From contig JAVJSV010000012.1 of assembly GCA_040219235.1 (NCBI GenBank), positions 806,001-870,000 of the forward strand: a stretch of DNA of 64,000 nucleotides. The letters run 5' to 3'. This document shows, piece after piece, positions 27,468-35,678 of the stretch (position 1 is the first letter of the stretch; every line of letters begins with the position of its first letter). Source of the DNA: Rhodospirillaceae bacterium. GTDB taxonomy: Bacteria > Pseudomonadota > Alphaproteobacteria > Rhodospirillales > Rhodospirillaceae. Made by a program: the position numbers and the translations under genes. The notes beneath the pieces were generated by a model. The model was not told the DNA's origin, searched no databases, and saw nothing but the letters and a program-made list of their open reading frames with translations.

Positions 27468-28349
27468 ATGAATACAGACGTCGTCCTTACTTGTGCACTA
27501 ACGGGCGCTGGCGATACTGCTGGCAAGAGTGAGCATGTCCCTGTGACGCCGGAGCAGATTGCGGCTGCCGCTGTTGAGGCAGCTCAAGCTGGTGCATCTG
27601 TGGTTCACGTTCATGTTCGTGATCCAGACACGGGCAAGGGGGGGCGTGATCCGACTCATTTCCGTGAAGTTGTTGATCGTATTCGTGAGTCGGGAACTGA
27701 CATCGTATTGAACTTAACGGTCGGTATGGGAGCCCAGATGCAATTGGCCGATATGGATCCCCGCAAGACCGGAGAAGGCACAGATATCGTGCCGGCAGAG
27801 GAGCGCTTTCGCCATATCGAAGAACTCAAACCAGAGATTTGTACGCTTGACTGTGGCACTATGAACTTCGGCGAAGACACGGTGGTCATCAATCGCCTTA
27901 TGGATTTGAGATGGATGGCGAAGCGAGCTCGTGAACTTGGTGTTAAACCTGAGCTCGAAGTCTTTGATATGGGGCAGATGCAACAGGCGCTCACGCTCAT
28001 GCGTGAGGGGCTTATTGCTGATCCGCCGCTGTTCCAATTTTGCTTGGATATTGCCAGTGGTGCGCCAGCAACGGCAGAGGCTATGATGGCGATGCGGTCC
28101 ATGTTACCTGTCGGGGCCAATTGGGCGGCGTTTGGAATTTCCCGGGCGCAGATGCCGATGGTGGCACAAGCCATGTTGCTGGGTGGCAATTGCCGAGTTG
28201 GTTTAGAGGATAGTCTTTATCTTTCCAAAGGTGTGTTGGCCACAAATGGTCAGTTAGTTGCGAAAGCAAAGCGCATCATAGAGGAACTCGGAGGTCAAGT
28301 CCTGAGTCCAAAAGCCGCACGAGACAAACTCCACCTTACGAAGCAGTGA
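27468..28349 (+). CDS. BKACE (DUF849) beta-keto acid cleavage enzyme
   Basis: The family condenses a beta-keto acid with acetyl-CoA or a CoA-thioester and cleaves it using a zinc ion. About 293 residues from the ATG at 27468. VVLTCALTGAGDT at the N-terminus, AAAAVEAAQAGASVVHVHVRDP near 40 (metal histidines H-x-H) and LNLTVGMGAQ near 85 are typical, with LEVFDMGQM near 165. The substrate is not readable from sequence. The next gene follows after twelve bases, and an FAD hydroxylase comes shortly after; these may form a small catabolic unit. Confidence 0.87.
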   Translation: MNTDVVLTCALTGAGDTAGKSEHVPVTPEQIAAAAVEAAQAGASVVHVHVRDPDTGKGGRDPTHFREVVDRIRESGTDIVLNLTVGMGAQMQLADMDPRKTGEGTDIVPAEERFRHIEELKPEICTLDCGTMNFGEDTVVINRLMDLRWMAKRARELGVKPELEVFDMGQMQQALTLMREGLIADPPLFQFCLDIASGAPATAEAMMAMRSMLPVGANWAAFGISRAQMPMVAQAMLLGGNCRVGLEDSLYLSKGVLATNGQLVAKAKRIIEELGGQVLSPKAARDKLHLTKQ

Positions 28350-28361
28350 TAGGTACTAAAT

Positions 28362-28982
28362 ATGGCTGAGGTTGTTATGAGCAATGAGGTGCGCGTTCTT
28401 AAGCCCGTCAAGGCGACGGCGGAAACTCTAAAAGGTTATGGCTATCTGATCGGCGAGCCAGGCATCAGCGTGCTTGACAAGATTGATTTTTACGGAACCG
28501 ATGTCGTGGTCACACAACCGGCAGCGTTTCATGGTAATGATGACCTTTGCTTGAATCTCGTGTCCTTTAATCCGCGCCCCCTGAATGTAAAGTGGATGGA
28601 ATATCACACCAAGCACACCCAGACGTTTATACCCCTCTCGGGCAAGCCGTTTTACATGGTATTGGGCAAGCCAACCGCGCGCAAAGCCGATGGGTCATGG
28701 GAGGAAGGCCAAGAGAACCTGCCTAACTTGAACACCATTCAGGCGTTTGAGTTCGATGGTACCGGCGGTCTCGTTATGCATGTCGGAACCTGGCATGAAG
28801 TGCCGTTCCCGATCAAAGGTGCGACACATTTCGTCTGCATTTGTACCAATGAAACAAATGATAATCTTGAGCAAGGCGATCACAAAGGGGAGTGCGAAGG
28901 CGGCGATTTGTCTAAGCGTAACATCGAAACTCAGTTCGGTGTCACGCTTCAGATAGAGCCAGAACCATCAAATCGTGATTGA
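28362..28982 (+). CDS. Ureidoglycolate lyase (AllA)-like protein
   Basis: A 206-residue protein resembling the AllA/ureidoglycolate hydrolase cupin fold: EYHTKHTQTFIPLSGKPF near residue 85 with a His-x-His, MVLGKP, and GGLVMHVGTWHEVPFPI near 140, which carries the typical W-H segment. In purine breakdown such enzymes release urea or ammonia from ureidoglycolate. No other allantoin gene is in the window, so a related acid-cleaving role in the BKACE unit is at least as likely. ATG 28362 is used; 28377 is also possible. Confidence 0.7.
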   Translation: MAEVVMSNEVRVLKPVKATAETLKGYGYLIGEPGISVLDKIDFYGTDVVVTQPAAFHGNDDLCLNLVSFNPRPLNVKWMEYHTKHTQTFIPLSGKPFYMVLGKPTARKADGSWEEGQENLPNLNTIQAFEFDGTGGLVMHVGTWHEVPFPIKGATHFVCICTNETNDNLEQGDHKGECEGGDLSKRNIETQFGVTLQIEPEPSNRD

Positions 28983-29163
28983 GTAGTAAACAAGGTCGAC
29001 AGCTTACGAATGCACGGTGTCTATTGCACTCGACTGCACTCGATGAGATCGCTGTTCCTCATCAAATCTAACTCAAGCTCTTGTCTTTAGGTGTGCCCCC
29101 TAGAAGGGTATTGTCACCCAGTCATAAAGCTGAAACGGCCATCCAATAAAACGGGAGTCTCTC

Positions 29164-30330
29164 ATGGGTAAAGATGTTGTGATTGTTGGTGCCGGTTTGG
29201 GTGGCCTGACAGCAGCGCTGGCTTTGCAAAAGCATGGCATAGAAGTTCGCGTTTTAGAGCGCGCCGAAGAACTCTCAGAGGTTGGTGCTGGCATCACGTT
29301 GTCGCCAAATGCGACGAAGGCGTTAGAGAGCGTCGGCCTTAAGAGTGCATTAAATGAATTCGCAACCGTTGTGAGTACACAAGGAGTGATCCATTTTCAG
29401 ACGGGTGACGTGCTTGTCGAGAACGACCGTGGTGATGAGCCGTTGCGTAAATATGGCGCGCATTATTACCAGGCCCATCGATCCGACTTGCATGCAGCTT
29501 TGGTTTATCAAGTGCAGCGTCATGACTCAGCGAGCATTACACTAAACGCTGAAGTGAAGAGTGTGTCCGAAGATAGAGGAATCGTTCGGGCTGCGCTCTC
29601 AACCGGAGAGACAATAGAATGTGCAGCGCTCATTGGTTGTGATGGTCTGCGTTCCAATATTCGGCAGTGTCTGTTCGGCGAAGACAACCCTAACTTTACA
29701 GGGCACGTCGCCTGGCGCGGCCTTATTCCCATCGCAGATGGAAACATATTCGGCATGGATCTGTCATCCGGATTGGCCATTGCGCCTGAGAAGTCTTTTG
29801 GATGGTATCCTATTCGCAATGGCACACTTCTGAATTTTGTCGCACTTGCTCAAACCCACGAATGGGCTGAAGAGGGCTGGGCGATTCCGGCAAAGATAGC
29901 AGACTTGTTGAACGTGTATGACGGCTGGGACCCACGCATCCTCGAAATCATCAAATCCACCCCAACGAATGCCTGTTTCAAATGGGGACTGTTTGACCGG
30001 GAGCCCATGGATAATTGGACGGTAGGTGCGGTAACTCTATTGGGGGATGCGGCGCATCCCATGCTACCGTTTATGGGACAAGGGGCAGCGATGGCCATTG
30101 AAGATGGTGTCGTTCTGGCCAGGTGTATTGCGGAGAGCCCCGATTTTGAGTCAGCCTTTGTGCGATACGAAAAGGCCCGCAAAGACCGCACAGCATTTGT
30201 TCAACTGGAATCCCGAGCCAAGGGACTGCGACTGGAAGACAAAGAGACAGAAAAATACAATAAAGCGAAGCATCGCAATGAAGAGTCGGTTGGCCTTTTC
30301 GAGTACAACGCGGCGACAACGCCAATATGA
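29164..30330 (+). CDS. FAD-dependent aromatic hydroxylase-type monooxygenase
   Basis: A flavoprotein of 388 residues of the salicylate/3-hydroxybenzoate hydroxylase type. The FAD loop IVGAGLGGLTAALAL is at residue 6, the second conserved segment ALIGCDGLRSNIR near 156, and the GDAAHPMLPFMGQGAAMAIEDG motif near 295. It would insert one oxygen atom into an aromatic or heteroaromatic acid using NAD(P)H. It is close after the AllA-like gene with the same orientation, but a gap of about 180 bases separates them. A substrate cannot be named. Confidence 0.85.
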   Translation: MGKDVVIVGAGLGGLTAALALQKHGIEVRVLERAEELSEVGAGITLSPNATKALESVGLKSALNEFATVVSTQGVIHFQTGDVLVENDRGDEPLRKYGAHYYQAHRSDLHAALVYQVQRHDSASITLNAEVKSVSEDRGIVRAALSTGETIECAALIGCDGLRSNIRQCLFGEDNPNFTGHVAWRGLIPIADGNIFGMDLSSGLAIAPEKSFGWYPIRNGTLLNFVALAQTHEWAEEGWAIPAKIADLLNVYDGWDPRILEIIKSTPTNACFKWGLFDREPMDNWTVGAVTLLGDAAHPMLPFMGQGAAMAIEDGVVLARCIAESPDFESAFVRYEKARKDRTAFVQLESRAKGLRLEDKETEKYNKAKHRNEESVGLFEYNAATTPI

Positions 30331-30425
30331 AATGGGTTAGACTCAAAAAAGGAGTATTTCCTTGAGGCTGAGCCTCGTATACGTTCTGTTATAATTGCCC
30401 ATAGACAGTGACCCGGGGGGAATTC

Positions 30426-31763
30426 GTGTCTAAGAAGTTTTTTGCCATCACGTCGGCTTTATATGCTGTTTTCTTGTTAAATCCTGCGTTCGCTCAGAAT
30501 TCTCGCGACATTCCATTCGTTTCAGACGAGGTTCATTTGGGTGTTGCCTCTTGTGCCGGTTCCAGTTGTCATGGCGCGTTGGAACCGTGGGCCAACTCAA
30601 CGGTTCTTCAAAATGAATACATCATGTGGGAAGAGGAAGACCCGCATTCCGGTGCTTACAAAATTCTGCTGACAGATGAGTCGCAGCGCATTGCCAAGAA
30701 TCTTGGTTTAGGCCGTGCGGAAGATGCTGACCTTTGTCTCGACTGCCATGCTGATAATGTGCCGGTTGAGCGGCGTGCGAAAGGATTCCAGATTTCAGAT
30801 GGTGTTGGCTGTGAAGCCTGTCACGGTGGTGCGGTGAACTGGCTGGGCCGCCATATTTCCGGCGAAGCAAATCATGCGGCAAACCTTGAAGCGGGTTTGT
30901 ACCCAAGTGAAGATCCCGTTGCCCGGGCAAAGTTATGTCTATCCTGTCATTTTGGTACTAAGGATCGCTTTATCACCCATCGCATTATGGGGGCGGGCCA
31001 CCCGCGTCTTGCGTTTGAACTCGACACGTACACATGGACGCAGCCGGGCCATTTTGTAGTGGATGAGGATTACCGGGCGCGTAAGGGAAGCATCTCGAGT
31101 GTTCAGGTTTGGGCTATCGGTCAAGCCGTGGCCGTAGACTCCCTTTTAGATGCCATGCTTGATCCTAACCGTAACCGGGATGGTATTTTCCCCGAACTTG
31201 TCTTTTTTGATTGTCATGCCTGCCACCACCCGATGTCTAATGTGAGGTGGGTGCCACGGGACAGCCACGAAATTGGTCCGGGTATTCCGCGCATTTATGA
31301 TGCCAATTTGATCATGATGCAGGTGCTGTTAAAGCGGGTTGACCCGGAGATGGCAACCAGCCTCGCTGAAAAGTCGAAAGCGCTGCACCAAGCCTCACTT
31401 CAAGGTTATGACGCGGTGATCAAAGCAGCTGGAGAGCTGAAAGAAGCGACCCAGGGCGTTATTGATCAACTCGCGGCCTACACCTTCACAGCCGCGGACA
31501 CAAAAGCCTTGCTGGTTGGACTCATGAACGAGGGGCTGTCCGGCGAATATGTGGATTATGCCGCTGCCGAACAGGCGACGATGGCCGCCTCCGCAATGCT
31601 GCAGACCATGGTTGACGATAAAATGATTTCCCGGGCTCAGTACATTGAGCTTTCCGGGGTCTTAAACGATTGCTATGCCGCGATCGAAAAAGATGAAGAA
31701 TACAATCCGCGTCAGTTCCTCGCCGCCCTGGAAAACCTACAACGGGCGATGCCGTCGCTTTAG
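30426..31763 (+). CDS. Exported pentaheme c-type cytochrome (c554-like)
   Basis: A periplasmic electron carrier of about 445 residues. The GTG at 30426 is chosen because GGGGGG at 30415-30420 lies just upstream and a clean signal peptide follows (FFAITSALYAVFLL, cleavage after AFA). Five heme sites are visible: an unusual C-x4-C-H at residues 43-49 (CAGSSCH), then CLDCH, CEACH, CLSCH and CHACH. The spacing and many distal histidines (HRIMGAGHP) resemble the cytochrome c554/cytochrome-cd1-like multiheme group. The last 130 residues are helical without hemes. It is convergent with the large decaheme operon, so a partner role is plausible but not proven. Confidence 0.88.
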   Translation: MSKKFFAITSALYAVFLLNPAFAQNSRDIPFVSDEVHLGVASCAGSSCHGALEPWANSTVLQNEYIMWEEEDPHSGAYKILLTDESQRIAKNLGLGRAEDADLCLDCHADNVPVERRAKGFQISDGVGCEACHGGAVNWLGRHISGEANHAANLEAGLYPSEDPVARAKLCLSCHFGTKDRFITHRIMGAGHPRLAFELDTYTWTQPGHFVVDEDYRARKGSISSVQVWAIGQAVAVDSLLDAMLDPNRNRDGIFPELVFFDCHACHHPMSNVRWVPRDSHEIGPGIPRIYDANLIMMQVLLKRVDPEMATSLAEKSKALHQASLQGYDAVIKAAGELKEATQGVIDQLAAYTFTAADTKALLVGLMNEGLSGEYVDYAAAEQATMAASAMLQTMVDDKMISRAQYIELSGVLNDCYAAIEKDEEYNPRQFLAALENLQRAMPSL

Positions 31764-31780
31764 CTTTTATCAACGGGTTT

Positions 31781-31803
31781 AAGCGCTGCCTCTTGGGGCG
31801 CTT
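31781..31803. terminator. GC-rich hairpin between convergent cytochrome genes
   Basis: AAGCGC at 31781-31786 pairs with GCGCTT at 31798-31803, and inner bases can extend the stem. It lies between the pentaheme stop and the end of the decaheme gene, so it could end transcription from both sides. A T-rich tail is only partial. Confidence 0.4.
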
Positions 31804-31824
31804 CTGGGCATATTTCTTGGGACG

Positions 31825-34800
31825 TTAGGGTGTTCTGTCTGCGGCCTGTTCTTGCGGCAGCATGGGCAGGTTCAACTCTGATACCGCGTCGATAAAGGCA
31901 TCCAGGTCAATCTCATCTGAAACAAACCAGGGGGTGCCGCGGTCGTTCAGATAGAGCTTCTGCTGCTCCTCTTGTGTGAAGGGCCTGGAGCCTAGACGCC
32001 CAAACACCGCAATCTGATTGCCCGACTCATCGACACCTCTGTCGCGGTCTAAGCCCTTTGAGAGCGCTGTCGCCGGTTTCGCGGTTGGATACCAGGCAAT
32101 AAGTTCGGGTTTGGGGTCTGGGCTGAACCCGTAAAACCCGGGTTGACTGTCGGGTGAGGTTAACTGCACGACCTTCAGTCCGTTCTTTCCGTCGGCCACG
32201 TAGGCAAATAGCGAGGCGTTGGTCGAGCCGACGATAACATCCTGGGCATCCTTAATTTGCCCGTCCGCGGTGAAGGTTTCATAAATTGTTGGTCTGTCGG
32301 GGTGTTCAATGTCAATGATAACCAGGCCATCGCGCCCGGCTGCCACATAAGCAAAGGTGCGCGCCACGTATATGCGGTGTGCCTCTTTCATGGCTACAGA
32401 CGCACCCTGCAAGACCTGTGGGGCCTGAGGGTTGGTGACATCAACGACGTGAACGCCGTTTTGATCCGCGACGTAGAGATAGCGGAATTGCAACGCGGTC
32501 GAGCGTGCACCTTCAAAGGGGATGACGGTTACAAGTTCCGGTTCAAGCGGGCGTTCAAGGTTGACCACTGCAACACCAAAATCACTGCTGATGTAGGCGA
32601 GTTCTCCGGTCAGAGTAATGTGTTGTGCACCGGCCAGTACACCGCCTGGGTTCCACGTCAAGGCGCGTTCCAGGTGATTGTTGCGCGGTTCGCCGTCTGC
32701 CAACGTATCGACATTCACAATAATCAGACCTTCCGATGCATCCGTAACAAAGGCATAGGAATACAGCGGATGAATGGGCTGCTCTTGGTTAACCTCAATC
32801 ATCAGGTCCCGCATGGCCGGATCACTGTTCATGCGCGTCGGTGCAATCGGCTGGTTGGTCGGTAAGGCGATGCAGGTCGCGTTCTGGGAGGAGACTTCGG
32901 TGTCCTGACCCAAGGGGCTGAACGGGGCTGAAATAATGCGTTGAGAAACGCCTTTGTTCGCGATGGAAGCCACATCGTAGACCTTAAGCCCGTCTGCGCC
33001 GCCCGCAGTAAATAGGTATTCACCGCGCAATTGGAGGCAGCCCACTCGGCCGGCACCATGGGTGTAGCTTTCGTAGAGTTTCCGCCCGCGATCTTGATGA
33101 TCTTGGAACCAATCCGGGTAGGCGTATTTGTGCAAATAGCTGCCGATGACGGCTTGAGGTTCGTCCCATTCGGTCACGCGCACGGCTTCAATACCGCCGT
33201 CGCCGCCAATCCATGCGTTATAGCCGACAAAGTTCACGAAGTTTGTGCCGTGCAACAGCAGCTGCGCCATGATCGCATTGTTGTCGTTGTCTTCCGACAA
33301 ATGACAGTCAGAGCACGTTTTGGTTTCGGTCTTGCGCACAGTGTGCGGGAAGTGAGGCGCGAAGGCCTGGCTTGAATACCCGGCCGCCGAGATTGGCGGC
33401 TGCTGAATGTATATTTTTTCGCGGTTGATATTGGTTGAGGACAAGATCAGAGCAGACGTCGATCGTATTGGCGCGATGGTGTTGCCCTTGGTTGTCTGAT
33501 GAATGCCCAATTGGAACATCTGGTCACGTACGACTTGCGGGTTATAGGTGGCGAAGTTTCGTGTTTCACCGCCCTCGTAGTGATGCCGTTCGGTTTTCCA
33601 GTTGGCTTGAATTGGCAAGTGACATCCGGCACAGGACGTCGTCCAGGATAGATGACAGGTATAGCACTCCATTTCATCGGTATCGTGCGCCCGGCTTTCC
33701 TGCGGCACGCCCAAACCCCAGTCCATTTTCGATGTGTCATTGCTCACCAGTTTCGCCCTGGCCGCCTTGGGGTTGTAAGTGTCGTGGCCGGGATTAACCG
33801 AGTCTTTGACCAGACTGAGCGTCCATTCTAAATCTGGGTCTAAGGATGACCGTTGAATGAGTTCGCAATCGCGCACCGTTGTTTCTGGCAAATCGCATTC
33901 GGTTCCGCGCCACTCAAATCGTCTTTTTCCATCCATGACCCGCATCAAGCTGAGGTCTGACCCACCGGGCCGCGCAGCCGGTCCAGATGTGCGCAAAGTT
34001 GGGTAGGTATCGGCATCGCCGTGGCAATCGTTGCATCGAATTTCGATGGCGTTTGCGACTTCGCCATGAATGTAGCCGTTGCCATGGGCGTCTTGGGAAA
34101 AATGACAGTCGACGCAATGCATGCCGAGCTCAATATGAATGGATTTCATATGAACAGCCTTTTCCCACTTGTCGGGGTCGTCATGGGCGATCATCTCGCC
34201 AACATCGTCTAACAGGTTGCCTTTACGGTCCTTCTTAAACACCGCACGAAAATTCCAGCCGTGGCCATGATAATCAGCAAACTGTGTGTTATTAAGCTCC
34301 GGGTTGCGGTCCCATACGGTACGTAAGAAATCAACGTCCCCCCATTTACCGCGGATGGCCGCTTCTTCGGGGTTACGTTCCAATATTTCAAGCATTTCGG
34401 CGCTTGTCGGATACTGCTGTTCTTCAGGCCACATCGCCGGGGCATCAGCTTCGTAATCCCACATGGTGTAGCCCAGCATGGAATTCACGAAAATGTTTGG
34501 CTGATGCATATGACAGACCATGCATTGGCTCGTCGGGATGGCACGCGTAAAGGCGTGTTTGATCGGGTGCCCGGATTCTCCTTTGGGAATGACCGGGTCC
34601 ACACTCGCGCTTTCGCCCATATGACCATACTTGGCATAGGGGCCAGAGTGATCCGGTTCACGATCATTGGCATAAACCACATGGCACGATGCGCATCCGG
34701 AGGACCGGTAGTCGCCCGGTTGATCATTCGTGCCCAAAAACCAGGTGAAGGGGTCATTGAGCCGCGTCTTGTGAATGTTGATGACCGGTACCGCGATGCG

Positions 34801-35670
34801 GAGTCCGGTTCCAGGGCCACGGTTAGACTGGCGGATATCAGGACGGCCCGGCTCTTCAAGACGTTGTAAGCTGCCGACCAGTGTTGCGACATTGGGCAGG
34901 CCGATTTCAGGGAAAATATTGAGGATGTTGCGGCCACCGCGTTCAAATACCCGGAAGACATCGCCGGGTGGGATGACCTCCCAGGCAGGTAAGGGGTAGA
35001 GTTGAGGCAGAATCCCTCTTTCTTCTGTCATCCATGGGTCAACCTGACCTGGACTCTTAATGGTCGCAGGATCCCCTTCATGGGTGTAGGCCGCGCCCAG
35101 AATGTAATTTTTATAAGGTAGAATTCCGTTGTTATAGGCGGCACCCCCCCACAGCATGGCGCCTGTGGCCATCAAGCTGCGCTCTGCGGCCTGGATGACG
35201 GGGAGATGGCATGATCCGCAGGCCGTGCGCGCGACCCGGTAATCTGACGGGTTAATGAAGCGGACGTACTCGGGACTTTCCTTGTTCAGCAACGTATAAG
35301 TGCGTTCGGGGTTGGCGCTATGCGGGTAATGCCAGGTTTCAGGGTAGAGCGGTTGAACATGTGCTTTTTCCTGCGCTGCGCGATAGGCGGGGACGCCTTT
35401 CATCGCATTTGCAGGCGCCCGGACGCTTGGATCACCACCGTGGCAATCGGCACAGCCAAGCACAACAGCCTCACTTATATGCATTGTCTTCTGATCAGAG
35501 TCCGTGTGGCAGGTTATGCAACCGGCGCTCATCGCATCAGCTTGATCCCAGGTTTGAAATTGAGGAGCCGGAGGATAATAGGGATAGGTGACAGAACGCG
35601 GCTTCTCTCCATCGGCGGCATGGGCAAATCCGGCGACTATAAGGAAAACGGCTGTGAGACAAAAACGCAT
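31825..35670 (-). CDS. Large decaheme cytochrome c with C-terminal LVIVD beta-propeller
   Basis: An exported protein of 1281 residues with an N-terminal signal (FCLTAVFLIVAGFAHA). Ten C-x2-C-H heme sites are counted, with first cysteines near residues 51, 73, 151, 326, 383, 519, 546, 669, 680 and 786. From about 870 to 1190 there are repeats with GLKVYDV, GLIIVNV, GVAVVNL, GVHVVDV, GLVIIDI and GLKVVQL, the pattern of LVIVD propeller repeats. Such propellers are usually on the cell surface. It is the last gene of a seven-gene operon that also has a beta-barrel, so it is probably the outermost electron carrier. The natural electron acceptor or donor is unknown. Tail length and motif order fit no named cytochrome that I know. 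Confidence 0.9.
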   Translation of the reverse strand: MRFCLTAVFLIVAGFAHAADGEKPRSVTYPYYPPAPQFQTWDQADAMSAGCITCHTDSDQKTMHISEAVVLGCADCHGGDPSVRAPANAMKGVPAYRAAQEKAHVQPLYPETWHYPHSANPERTYTLLNKESPEYVRFINPSDYRVARTACGSCHLPVIQAAERSLMATGAMLWGGAAYNNGILPYKNYILGAAYTHEGDPATIKSPGQVDPWMTEERGILPQLYPLPAWEVIPPGDVFRVFERGGRNILNIFPEIGLPNVATLVGSLQRLEEPGRPDIRQSNRGPGTGLRIAVPVINIHKTRLNDPFTWFLGTNDQPGDYRSSGCASCHVVYANDREPDHSGPYAKYGHMGESASVDPVIPKGESGHPIKHAFTRAIPTSQCMVCHMHQPNIFVNSMLGYTMWDYEADAPAMWPEEQQYPTSAEMLEILERNPEEAAIRGKWGDVDFLRTVWDRNPELNNTQFADYHGHGWNFRAVFKKDRKGNLLDDVGEMIAHDDPDKWEKAVHMKSIHIELGMHCVDCHFSQDAHGNGYIHGEVANAIEIRCNDCHGDADTYPTLRTSGPAARPGGSDLSLMRVMDGKRRFEWRGTECDLPETTVRDCELIQRSSLDPDLEWTLSLVKDSVNPGHDTYNPKAARAKLVSNDTSKMDWGLGVPQESRAHDTDEMECYTCHLSWTTSCAGCHLPIQANWKTERHHYEGGETRNFATYNPQVVRDQMFQLGIHQTTKGNTIAPIRSTSALILSSTNINREKIYIQQPPISAAGYSSQAFAPHFPHTVRKTETKTCSDCHLSEDNDNNAIMAQLLLHGTNFVNFVGYNAWIGGDGGIEAVRVTEWDEPQAVIGSYLHKYAYPDWFQDHQDRGRKLYESYTHGAGRVGCLQLRGEYLFTAGGADGLKVYDVASIANKGVSQRIISAPFSPLGQDTEVSSQNATCIALPTNQPIAPTRMNSDPAMRDLMIEVNQEQPIHPLYSYAFVTDASEGLIIVNVDTLADGEPRNNHLERALTWNPGGVLAGAQHITLTGELAYISSDFGVAVVNLERPLEPELVTVIPFEGARSTALQFRYLYVADQNGVHVVDVTNPQAPQVLQGASVAMKEAHRIYVARTFAYVAAGRDGLVIIDIEHPDRPTIYETFTADGQIKDAQDVIVGSTNASLFAYVADGKNGLKVVQLTSPDSQPGFYGFSPDPKPELIAWYPTAKPATALSKGLDRDRGVDESGNQIAVFGRLGSRPFTQEEQQKLYLNDRGTPWFVSDEIDLDAFIDAVSELNLPMLPQEQAADRTP

Positions 35671-35678
35671 ACTTGGCC

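Noticed and set aside
27656-28189. 177-codon - strand frame inside the BKACE gene
   Set aside because: Antisense shadow; BKACE motifs on the + strand are strong.
30364-30376. Perfect GAGGC-TGA-GCCTC hairpin before the pentaheme gene
   Set aside because: No T tract follows, and a TATAAT-like box lies just downstream without a matching -35; it may be chance.
32257-32865. Long + strand frame of 202 codons inside the decaheme-propeller gene
   Set aside because: It lies antisense to propeller repeats with clear homology; its own translation has no family features.
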